From Psilocybe azurescens (lineage: Eukaryota; Basidiomycota; Agaricomycetes; Agaricales; Agrocybaceae), in assembly GCA_023853785.1 (NCBI GenBank), contig JAJIRX010000369.1, forward strand, positions 1-18,172: a stretch of DNA of 18,172 nucleotides, read 5' to 3'. Each line of letters starts with the position of its first letter. The first letter of the stretch is position 1. The position numbers were made by a program, and so were the translations under genes. Positions 9,720 through 17,715 of this stretch are shown piece after piece. The notes beneath the pieces are model-generated. The model was not told the DNA's origin. It saw only the letters and a list, made by a program, of their open reading frames with translations, and searched no databases.

Positions 9720-10099
9720 CTGCATGGGTTAGTTAATTGTTTTTCCATATTGTTCTTTTTGGTTTACATCACGGACACTTATGTACATTATTCTATCAAC
9801 CGAAATGTCATTAAACTAACATTTTTTTATTCTCCATGTTTTTTCTTAACGTTCCCTTTGTATATATAGTTGGTTTCATCAACTAAAACGTCGCTAAACT
9901 AACGTTTATTTATTCATCAACTTCTTTTTTATTTTATCGCTGTTTCATTTTCATTCTGACTCCCTACTCTTCTCGTTCATTTATCTCATCGCTTCCATTG
10001 TCTAGTTTCTTTTGTGTCTTTTGTTTTTCATTTTCAACTTCATTTTCCTTCTCCATCTGCTTTATCTTTTTCCTCTTCCGTTTTCTTCCCCCTCTGCAG
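9720..10099 (+). other. Gag-pol spacer with direct repeat and splice-like signals
   Basis: These 380 bp lack a convincing coding frame. They hold a 35-bp direct repeat (9795-9829 and 9878-9912, 28 of 35 identical, six of seven differences being transitions), each copy containing AAACTAAC. TATATATAG lies at 9861-9869. A long pyrimidine tract ends in CTCTGCAG at 10092-10099. CTAAC words, the pyrimidine tract and the final AG resemble an intron end, but a donor site is not clear. An internal promoter for pol is the other option. Confidence 0.45.
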
Positions 10100-11270
10100 T
10101 TCAAGTCCATCAATCGCTCAACTCCATGGAAGAGAATTGCTATCCCTCTCGTCTCAACCACTTTTGCTATCAGATCGGAATTACATTGGTCGCACGCAGG
10201 ACCTCCTCCTCATCAACAGCTTCCCTCACACATATCCTCTGTTTGTTTGCGGTCAAAGAGTTCGTTGATGGTATTACTAGAAACAGAATCCATAACACTA
10301 TCTCAGCTCAATATGTCCAGAGTGTCACCTTTCCCACTAATGTGGAAAGACGAAATCTATCTGTGTCTATCATCAACTTCGATACCTGAATTCTCAGCTT
10401 ACTTTCAAAGAATGGGTGGATCCTCCGAACAACAGCCATGCAGCAAATCACAGCCAAAGACAATCGAAATGATTGATTATTCAAATCATCCTTATCCATA
10501 CATATATTCCCTCCCCACTTCCATATCTACCTTTATCCCTGAAATCCCATCATCCATTTCCTACACCGCATACAAACGAGTGGATCGCAAAGTTAAACCT
10601 ATCAACAAAATCACTCCAGCGTATGCCAAAGTTATTCGACGTATTCCAGTCGACCCCCTTCTATCACTTCCTTTACTGCCTACCCATCCTTCAGACTTCA
10701 CCTATACCGCAAAATTAACACCTGAACATATTCAATCCATGAAAATCAACACCAACCAATTCCTATGGCCCGAAGAAGAAAAACTTTTTCTCCACATCCT
10801 TCAGCTCAATGAACGTTCCTTAGCCTTTCACCAAACAGAACGTGGCACATTTTCTGAAGATTATTTTTCCCCTTATATTCTACCCATCGAAGATCATGAA
10901 CCATAGGTTGTACGCAATATTCCTATTCCTCCAGGCCTTCAAAAAGACGTCACAAAGTTCTTACGTGAAAAAGTTGCAGCTGGTGTGTACAAACCAAGTC
11001 AAGCTCCTTATCGATCACCTATTTTCTGGGTCAAGAAGAAAGCGACCGGTGCTATCTGTCTTGTCCATGACCTTCAACTCCTCAACTCCATTTCTTATCA
11101 TGATGCTGGTGTACCTCCTGTTTTTGATGACTTCGTTGTTCCTTTTGCTGGTCATTCCATCTACACGGTCTTTGACTTATATTAGGGATATGATGCACAT
11201 AAAATTCATCCAGACAGTCATGATCTTACCACCGTCCAGTCACCTATTGGTCCATTACGACTCACCTCTA
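10100..11270 (+). pseudogene. Gypsy pol: possible protease remnant, connector and RT start
   Basis: Pol makes the enzymes that copy and insert the element. The frame ending at 10389 (NTISAQYVQSVTFP) weakly recalls the C-terminal half of a retropepsin-like domain, but no DSG triad is visible. From about 10470 a second frame gives a typical connector: SYTAYKRVDRKVKP, VIRRIPVDPLLSLP, FLWPEEEKLF and FSEDYFSPYILP. RT follows: NIPIPPGLQKDV, AAGVYKPSQAPYRSP, then VHDLQLLNS, DDFVVPFAG and motif A YTVFDLY (11162-11182). TAG stops lie at 10904-10906 and 11183-11185 in this frame, with no frameshift across 800 bp. It is truncated by LINE copy C before RT motifs B and C, so no active RT is possible. Confidence 0.8.
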
Positions 11271-11281
11271 TTTTTTTTTTT
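11271..11281 (-). repeat. Poly(A) tail of LINE copy C
   Basis: A run of 11 T on the plus strand is A11 on the LINE strand. It follows a T9 run (A at 11282-11290), where copy D has only T3. It marks the target-primed insertion junction in Gypsy RT. Confidence 0.8.
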
Positions 11282-11668
11282 AAAAAAAAATCATCAATTG
11301 TATACCGGTGTGCAAAAGCAGTCCGGTCGCTAAGTACAAATGCCTGACCAGGTAACTACTAAGAAACTGTTCGCCGAAACTACTAAGAGTCCGTTGGAAA
11401 CACTGAAGCCTACGATAAATGACCATGCTGAACACATAACGGGAAGCTACTGTGGGGATATAACGCCAACCTCGATGCAGAATAGGAAACAAAGACAAGA
11501 ACATATCTACAAAGAACAACCTCGCCGGAATATAGAATAGGAATGACCCTAGCCTTAGGAAGCCTGGGGTGGAGTGGATGCAACACCTACAGGAGATAAC
11601 TAACAAGGGCAGGGGGCGCCCAGGTCCAGCAGCAGAGACTAGCGGTACCAGCTCTCCCTGGTTCCCAC
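11271..11668 (-). mobile_element. LINE copy C, 3' end
   Basis: This 398-bp stretch matches 13240-13646, the 3' UTR and tail of copy D. It starts (in its 3' sense) with an A11 tail abutting Gypsy RT sequence at 11270. At its other edge, GGTTCCCAC at 11660-11668 meets the Copia-left LTR, whereas copy D continues into ATACTCGAC. It is therefore inserted in Gypsy pol and itself interrupted by Copia. Whether the rest of copy C survives beyond the window cannot be seen. Confidence 0.85.
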
Positions 11669-11920
11669 TGTTAAAGGCGGCGAGTTCGGAAACGTGCGAG
11701 ACAGCTGTGGTCCGAGTTTTGTGGTCACACTGTATCAGACAGAGTGGCAATGAGGGCCTGAAGTCCAAAGTGAGTAACTGAGTATATTGAGACTGAACTA
11801 TGCTATCTACTTGCCTGAAGTCCAAAGTGAGTAACTAAGGAGTTCAAGCGGTGTGCTACAGCTACATAGGTGTCTGTCATGTGATCCCATCAGTCTCAGT
11901 CTGAAATATCAATTCTAACA
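11669..11920 (-). repeat. Copia-left 3' LTR (252 bp)
   Basis: It reads TGTTAGAATTG to CCTTTAACA on the minus strand. It is the same length as the LTR at 12443-12694 and differs at only three of 252 positions, with no indels. One difference is CG in the right copy versus CA here, which fits this copy being older. Confidence 0.95.
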
Positions 11921-11930
11921 TCCTCCCGTG
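11921..11930 (-). promoter_or_regulatory. Copia-left polypurine tract
   Basis: CACGGGAGGA on the minus strand lies directly before the LTR start TGTTAG. This is the expected plus-strand primer position for a Copia element. Confidence 0.75.
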
Positions 11931-11969
11931 ATCTGAACAGTCTCAGAAATAAAAAGAATGAAATATACT

Positions 11970-12442
11970 CTAAACATAAATCCCCATCTCCTCTCTGCAG
12001 AACTCAACCTTCGCAGCAGGCAGAGGTTTGGTAAGAATGTCTGCAACTTGCTCATCAGTTGAAACAAATGTAGGGTTGATCATCTTGTCATTTACTGCGT
12101 CACGCAGCCAGTAGAAGCGCAGGTCCAGGTGCTTCATGCGTCCTTGGTGTTCAGGATTCTTGGAGACGCTGATCGCAGATTGGTTGTCAATGTGAAGAGT
12201 GGAAGGCTTGTCAATGTGATAACCAAATTCGCGCAGAATGTTGCGCATCCATGCTATCTCCTTGCCTGCTTCAACAGCTGCAATAAACTCTGCTTCAGTG
12301 GTAGAAAGCGCAACTATTCCTTGCAGTTTGCTGCTCCAGCCAACCGCACCACCAGCCATTATGGTCACATAACCACCTGTAGAGCATCCTGTGTCTTTGC
12401 AGTCGCCATGAGACGCATCGCAGTAGGTGCTGAACATGTCTA
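11970..12442 (-). pseudogene. Copia RNase H domain, truncated
   Basis: This is the C-terminal part of Ty1/Copia Pol, which removes the RNA strand during reverse transcription. The piece opens with MFSTYCDASHGD, holding the first catalytic Asp. Then come STGGYVTI, ALSTTEAEFIAAVEAGKE (catalytic Glu and the TEAEY-type helix), LHIDNQSAI (Asp) and VADILTKPL near the end. The stop is TAG at 11972-11970. The frame is uninterrupted for about 157 codons. Everything upstream (gag, integrase, RT) is missing because Copia-right begins at 12443. The motifs are diagnostic for Copia, not Gypsy. It sits 50 bp before the LTR, as expected. Confidence 0.93.
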
Positions 12443-12694
12443 TGTTAGAATTGATATTTCAGACTCAGACTGATGGGATCACATGACAGACACCTATGTA
12501 GCTGTAGCACACCGCTTGAACTCCTTAGTTACTCACTTTGGACTTCAGGCAAGTAGATAGCATAGTTCAGTCTCAATACACTCAGTTACTCACTTTGGAC
12601 TTCAGGCCCTCATTGCCACTCTGTCTGATACAGTGTGACCACGAAACTCGGACCACAGCTGTCTCGCACGTTTCCGAACTCGCCGCCTTTAACA
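12443..12694 (+). repeat. Copia-right 5' LTR (252 bp)
   Basis: TGTTAGAATTG...CCTTTAACA with TG/CA termini. A 24-bp direct repeat lies inside it at 12527-12550 and 12584-12607 (AGTTACTCACTTTGGACTTC then AGGC). The PBS follows immediately, confirming the right end. Confidence 0.95.
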
Positions 12695-12706
12695 GGTTAT
12701 GGGCCC
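12695..12706 (+). promoter_or_regulatory. Copia-right primer binding site, initiator tRNA-Met anticodon arm
   Basis: GGTTATGGGCCC directly follows the LTR. It is the reverse complement of the conserved GGGCCCATAACC of the eukaryotic initiator tRNA-Met anticodon region, not of the tRNA 3' end. This implies priming by an internal or cleaved tRNA, as known for Drosophila copia. Confidence 0.85.
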
Positions 12707-12900
12707 CGCACACATTGCGCTTTAAATTCAATATCATCGAAAAGTCTCAACTTTTCATTTCCACACTCTTCGTGTTTTCGCTTCGCACTGGCCGGCGCCC
12801 GTGCTCGTACCGCCACCTCATCACGTCACAACGTTCGCACACGTTCCCGCACGTCTCTGCTCACTACCACCACGTCACATCACTCCCATCTCGCACAATC

Positions 12901-13239
12901 ATGTCTTCTTCATCTCTGCTCAATTTTGCGAAACTGAATGCTTCCAACTACCCATCATGGTGTGGTGAAATGCAAGCTTGGCTTTGTGCCCAGGGCGTTT
13001 GGCGCATTGTTTCCGGTCAATCCAAGGCCCCTAGGCAGTCCTCACCACCCAAGGACACTGAGGAGGCCGCACTCGACGCTTGGAACACCAAATCGGACAA
13101 GGCAGCTGGCTACATCTATCTGGCTGTTGAAGAGAATCAGAAGATCCATTTTGCCTCTATTTTGGACGATCCTGTCGCTATGTGGGCTGCCCTCGCTTCG
13201 GTACACCTCCAGAAGCGTCCTGGTGCACGCTTCAACGCC
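12901..13239 (+). pseudogene. Copia gag, N-terminal part
   Basis: The structural capsid protein of Ty1/Copia elements starts at ATG 12901 (MSSSSLLNFAKLNASNYPSW). The LxxxNYxxW pattern is typical of Copia Gag starts. Then come MQAWLCAQGVWRIVSG, an Ala-rich helical part with DKAAGYIYLAV, and PVAMWAALASVHLQ, as in the UBN2/DUF4219-type Gag families. The frame stays open upstream into the LTR, but the ATG and the family pattern fix the start. The gene breaks after 113 codons, where the LINE copy D tail begins and the frame reads poly-Phe. There are no internal stops, so this copy was probably recent when interrupted. Confidence 0.88.
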
Positions 13240-13261
13240 TTTTTTTTTTTTTTTTTTTTTT
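13240..13261 (-). repeat. Poly(A) tail of LINE copy D
   Basis: A run of 22 T on the plus strand, following TTGATGATTT on the LINE strand. It marks the 3' junction with Copia gag (CTTCAACGCC at 13230-13239). Confidence 0.92.
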
Positions 13262-13792
13262 AAATCATCAATTTGTATACCGGTGCGCGAAAGCAGTCCG
13301 GTCGCTAAGCACAAATGCCTGACCAGGTAACTACTAAGAAACTGTTCGCTGAAACTACTAAGAGTCCGTTGGAAACACTGAAGCCTACGATAAATGACCG
13401 TGCTGAACACATAACAGGGTAACTAATGTGGGGATATAACGCCAACCTCGATGCAGAGTAAGAACCAAAGAAATGAACCTATCTACAAAGAACAACCTCG
13501 CGGGATATAGGATAGGAGTGACCCTAGCCTTAGGAAGCCTGGGGTGGAGCAAATGCAGCACCAGCAGGAGATAACTAACAAGGGCGGGGGGCGCCCAGGT
13601 CCAGCAGCCGAGACTAGCGGTACCAGCTCTCCCTGGTTCCCACATACTCGACGCCGTTCGTGAACGTGGCCCAGGTCCTGGGTGAAGGTAGTGAGTCGAA
13701 CACCGAAGCGAGTGGCGAACAAGCCCGACAAAACGGCCTACCCCAGCATAGCCAAACAACCACGAGCCAAGCGGATAATTGGCCCATGCCAA
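13262..13792 (-). other. LINE copy D 3' UTR
   Basis: About 530 bp lie between the last plausible ORF2 stop and the tail, with no credible gene. The distal 385 bp are shared with copy C, which helps to define the conserved element end. Confidence 0.6.
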
Positions 13793-16700
13793 TCAAGGCC
13801 GCCGAACGAAGATTCCCCCACAATGCCCAACGTCAGCTGTCAACCTGACGCCCGCGAGGGGAGCCGAACGGAAGGCGAACACTTTCGGGTTCATCTCCAA
13901 AAATGAGTGAAGGTAGCACAACGTGGTTGGCTGCCTAAGCTCGCATGCCTTGGGAGGACGGTACGTCTTCTTGCAAGTGAGGATGTGTGTGCGGGTTTCC
14001 CAAGGACACCCACACAGGCACGATGTATGACCATCGTTAAGATTGAATCGGGAATAGTAGGACCCGATGGGCGCATGGTTCAGAATACACCTACACATGC
14101 GTGCGTAGAGCTGCGGAGAGCTCATGTTCGTGAAGTGGACCCAGGGGTTGTCTTTGCCCCCAGGCTGAGCGACCGCCCGTCGACGGTCTTGAGGTGGAGA
14201 AAATTCCTACCTCGATATTCGGGGTCCTGGAACATGACATTCCAGGAGGCTCCGCGGAAAGGGCAGCCTGCATGCGCAGGCTGTCAAAGATGTAGCTGGG
14301 CGAGGGCCCAGTGCGACTTTGAGTTCGGTTGCGTACTCGTGTGCTTTGTAATGCAGGTCCCACTGCAAGCGCTGAGGGGACGTACACAAAGGTGATTGAC
14401 TGGCCATCCTTACGGGTGAACCAAGTCTGAAGAGCCTCGCAGACAGCCACAGAGTGGCCCTGTCCGAGTGGATAGAGGGATCAACAGCTCGACGGGCAGA
14501 GGCCATCGAGTCCGTGAATATGAAGATGTCCGTGCAATCGTCAGCGAAGTCGCATTGACAATTGCAGAACGGATGGCATATAGCTCCGCATCGGGGGCGG
14601 TGACTTTGCCTGCGACATGCCGAGCGCGCCAGCGCTCAACTCCGCCGCTGAACAGGATGGAGGCCGCAATGGCTTGATACCGTCCTGAGAGGGGCAAACT
14701 AGCGTCTGTCCCTCCATAGTAGGTCCCGATGTTCTCCGAGATCTTGTCGCGGAGCTTATCGAGGTGTTTGGTGCGCTGCTTCAATTCCTTGTCGGCATCG
14801 CCACGAGAAATCTTGCAGTCATCGAAATGGACTTGGTCCGCAAAGCGGTCCATGAGTCGAACACCCGGTCGTGAGAGCGGGTTCATCGGGAGTAAGGTCT
14901 CCGTCAGGGCGAGAACATTAGTGTCGGACTCAAAGAGAGTCCCACTAGTGCGAATATTTCCGGTTCAGACATAGTCTGGATCGAAGAGAGGGATGCGGCG
15001 CGATAGTGCCGCAGTTAAACGAGAGAGGAATGCTCTCACAGGATGAGTCGGGGTCAGGGTGGCAAACCGGTAGTCAGCTCGCTCAGACAGACGACGAAGA
15101 AGGAGATTGATGGGGGGAGGCCCGCAAGGGCCTCCACTCCACCAGTCGGAGAAGTGCGAAATGCACCGGTGATCCACAATGCAGCGAACGCTGCATTACA
15201 GAGAGATGATGAAGGGCACCTTTGCAGCGAGCGGCTGCAAAGTACCAGAGACGGAAAGCCATACGTAACTATAGGAAGTACGCAGGCGCGGTAAAGGACG
15301 CGCTTCTGGACAGGGCGCAAGCCTCGAGTGGAGCTGCCAAGCATCTTCATCGCCTTAACGGTGGATAAAGCCTTGGTAGAGTAGTATCGGACATGCTCAG
15401 TGAAGGTGAGCTTGCGATCGAAATAAAAACCCAAGTACCGCCAATACAGCTTGGGTTTGAGAGGGGTTGCGCCGGTATACGGAGCATAGCCCAGATCGAC
15501 AGGGGGATTGTCTTTGGAGTGCGAGCGGTCAAGTGGAATACTTCAGACTTGTCGTGCTCCAGTGCGAGTCCAAATTTCTTGAACAATTCGAATATGACAC
15601 CATAAGCCCGTTTAAGGGCTTCACAGTTATCGAGAAGGGACTTTGATTGCACCACAAGAGTGCCATCATCGACATATGAGAGTAGGAAACACCCACGAGT
15701 GAGTGGATCCAGTTCGAATAGCCTCATAATGAGGGTAAGGTAGAGAGCAGAGAGGACCGGGGACAGGGCGAGCCCTGTCCCACTCCTACATCTGCCTGGC
15801 GAAGGTCGGAGATGAAGTCGCCCCACGCATACCGCGTAGAGCGACCGACCAGATAATGGGAGAAGAATTTAACGACATTGTCGCTAAACCCTAGCTTCCG
15901 GAGAATAGCCATGAGGACCTCATGGTTGAGTGACGGGAAGAACTGAGCGACATCAAAGGCAATGACGCTAGTCTTGAGTCCCTTGGCCCACCCAGCGCGC
16001 ACCATGTGCGTCAGGATAAGGCCGGCATCCTCGGTGGATCGTTGACGGATCCCTCCGATTTGATTTGGGTGGAAGACGTCTGAAGCGACGCCGTCGAACT
16101 GAATGCGATTGGAAAGCATTTTCTCAATCAATTTACCAACGGTATTCAGGAGCACAATGGGCCTGAATGCCTTTGGAGCAGAGTAGGAGGGCTTGTTCGG
16201 TTTCGGAATGATAACCGACATGGACTCCTTGAAGTGCTTAGGCCAGTGCCCAACCCGAAGGCAGGCATTGGCGAAGCGCGAGCAAGACGGTGAAGACATG
16301 GGTGGGTCCCCGCATCAACATCTTAAGATGAGACCACTTGATATGGTCCGGCCCTGGGGCCGACACGTTGGAGCAAGAGGCCAGAGCCTCCCGCATCTCA
16401 AGTGCAGAGATGGGACCCATCCCCGAACGGGCATGTCGGGATGGAGTCGAGAATATCGATGTCGAACGCACGGTCCGACGCCGAGTTGTAGGTGTTGTGG
16501 AGAGCGTCCCACAACTGAGGAAGGGCGTGAAGGCTGCCCCTGATATTGAATAGCCTCGCACGGGGTAACTTGCGCTGTTGGACCCAAGACATGAGGTCCC
16601 AAGTGCGCTTATTGGTAATGGATATTTCTGTGATCCTAGAATCAAAGAAAACCCGTTTGGCATTTTTGACCGCCTTTCGGTAAAGCTTCCAGTCCTCCGG

Positions 16701-17714
16701 GAGACCATGTTCCCGGTAAGCCTGAAGCGCGACTGAGCACTCATCCGTCCACCACGGTTTTGAGCGCCTCGTAATAGTGACCTCTCTGGAACAGGTTTCC
16801 CATGCTGCAGAGAACGAATCGGCAATAGCTTGCGCCACTGTGTCGATCTGGTCGGGTGTGTTGAGAGGAGCGTGTTCGTCCACTTTAATGGCAAACTCTC
16901 CTCACTCTGACAAAGCGGATTTGCTCCGCTCTGTCGGCTTTGAGAGCTCTGCGGGGCGTGGCCCCAGAATCAGCAGAGATCGATAAAGTAGTAGCGAGCG
17001 GGATATGATCCGACTTCGCCCATGGCGTTGTGCACCCGGGTAACCTGCGCTGTCAGGGTTTGGTCCAGTTGCACAAATACCAAGTCAATCACTGTGAGCG
17101 AAAGCCTTGGATGCGGGGTAGAAGGTTGGCCCCGGGTTCACAAAAGGAGCCCGTTGCAGACCTAATTCCGCCGCAGTATTGAGGAGTTGAGTGGCAACTC
17201 CTGGATGGCCATGATGGCCTCCATCCCATTCCTGGGAGTGGATGTTGAAGTCACCCCCATGTAAATGAAGGGCGGTGAGGCCGCCTCCTCCGCAAGGGAG
17301 AGAGCGGCCGTATGGGTATTGTCTGAGTAGACGTTCATCAGATTGTAGCACTGTCCGTTTCGCGAACAGGCTGAGGATGAGGACATCGCGATGATCAATA
17401 AGATCGTGACGCATGGATGGACGTAAACTCTATCAAGCGGTTAGACACATAGGCCATAACCCTTGGTCGAGAGTCGGGTTCGGGAATACATACCATAGGC
17501 AGCCACGAAGGATGCAATGGGGCGCCGATAACATCATCGCCAGACTTACGGAAGTGGACGGTGCGGTATGCATAAAACCTCCAGGGAGGTCTTTGGATAA
17601 AAACAATATCGTATGCTAATACAAAATGTTCGAGTATAGTTTCTACGCTAGGCTGGACTTTGCGCAGTTGAATCTCAAAATTCTAACCGGAAGGTCCTGG
17701 ACGGTTTGACTCAT
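13793..17714 (-). pseudogene. LINE ORF2: endonuclease, RT, RNase H, C-terminal zinc knuckle (copy D)
   Basis: The ATG at 17714-17712 lies one base after the ORF1 stop. The endonuclease carries the ILRFN start, but QRPPW where copy A has QEPPW (catalytic Glu codon now AGA at 17592-17590). GDFNIH is at 17255-17238 and SDH at 17013-17005, with one extra base before SDH. The linker WWTDECSVALQAYREHG follows. The RT carries KPNKPSYSAPKAFRPI, motif A AFDVAQFFPSL, motif B GVGQGSP near 15785-15770 (one C short, so a frameshift) and YVDD at 15676-15665. RNase H has GTDAS (Asp codon 14706-14704), DAELYAI (Glu codon 14586-14584) and FTDSMAS (Asp codon 14512-14510, another frame). The C-terminal knuckle CLCGCPWETRTHILTC is at 14020-13973. 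The last stop is near 13793. At least five frame changes make it inactive as read. Confidence 0.88.
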
Positions 17715-17715
17715 C

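Larger units (their letters stand above)
6008..11270 (+). mobile_element. Gypsy-right: Ty3/Gypsy retrotransposon, 5' LTR to mid-RT
   Basis: The element runs 5' LTR, leader, gag-like frame, spacer, pol frame. It ends inside RT at 11270, where the LINE copy C poly(A) tail begins. Upstream it abuts LINE sequence at GGTCCGG, a point where copies A and D continue into TTGCAC or a close variant, so it is inserted in LINE copy B. The candidate target duplication is TCCGG at 6003-6007, but the matching copy would be beyond the right edge. RNase H, integrase and the 3' LTR are not in the window. By eye it is more AT-rich than the LINEs around it. Confidence 0.85.
11669..12442 (-). mobile_element. Copia-left: Ty1/Copia 3' end, minus orientation
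   Basis: On the minus strand the order is RNase H (from 12442), a short 3' UTR, a polypurine tract, then a 3' LTR ending at 11669. The LTR end abuts GGTTCCCAC of LINE copy C, with a candidate target duplication of CCCAC at 11664-11668. The 5' remainder is cut off by insertion of Copia-right at 12443. Confidence 0.9.
11669..12694. repeat. Inverted repeat formed by two Copia LTRs
   Basis: Arms 11669-11920 and 12443-12694 are 252 bp each, 249 of 252 identical. The spacer is 522 bp and holds the polypurine tract and RNase H. It arises from insertion of one Copia copy into another in the opposite direction. Confidence 0.95.
12443..13239 (+). mobile_element. Copia-right: Ty1/Copia 5' end, plus orientation
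   Basis: It consists of a 5' LTR, primer binding site, about 195-bp leader and the start of gag. It is inserted in the RNase H gene of Copia-left and is cut at 13239 by the poly(A) end of LINE copy D. The remainder should lie right of the window, beyond copy D. Confidence 0.92.

Noticed and set aside
9998..10099. Phe/Ser-rich, membrane-like N-terminus ahead of pol
   Set aside because: It is a translation of a pyrimidine tract with no ATG at that point. It is better read as spacer or intron end.
12538..12900. Open frame running from the Copia LTR into gag, with a twin frame at 11825-11280
   Set aside because: Its first half is LTR sequence read by chance. The same peptide appears in the inverted LTR, and the gag family pattern starts at ATG 12901.
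13240..13261. T run as a transcription terminator
   Set aside because: It is the A22 tail of the minus-strand LINE at its insertion junction. The same arrangement occurs at 11271-11281.
13907..14395. Plus-strand open frames opposite the LINE coding regions (also 5228-5476 and 16193-16543)
   Set aside because: They are antisense shadows of ORF2. The minus-strand frames carry RT, RNase H and zinc-finger motifs.
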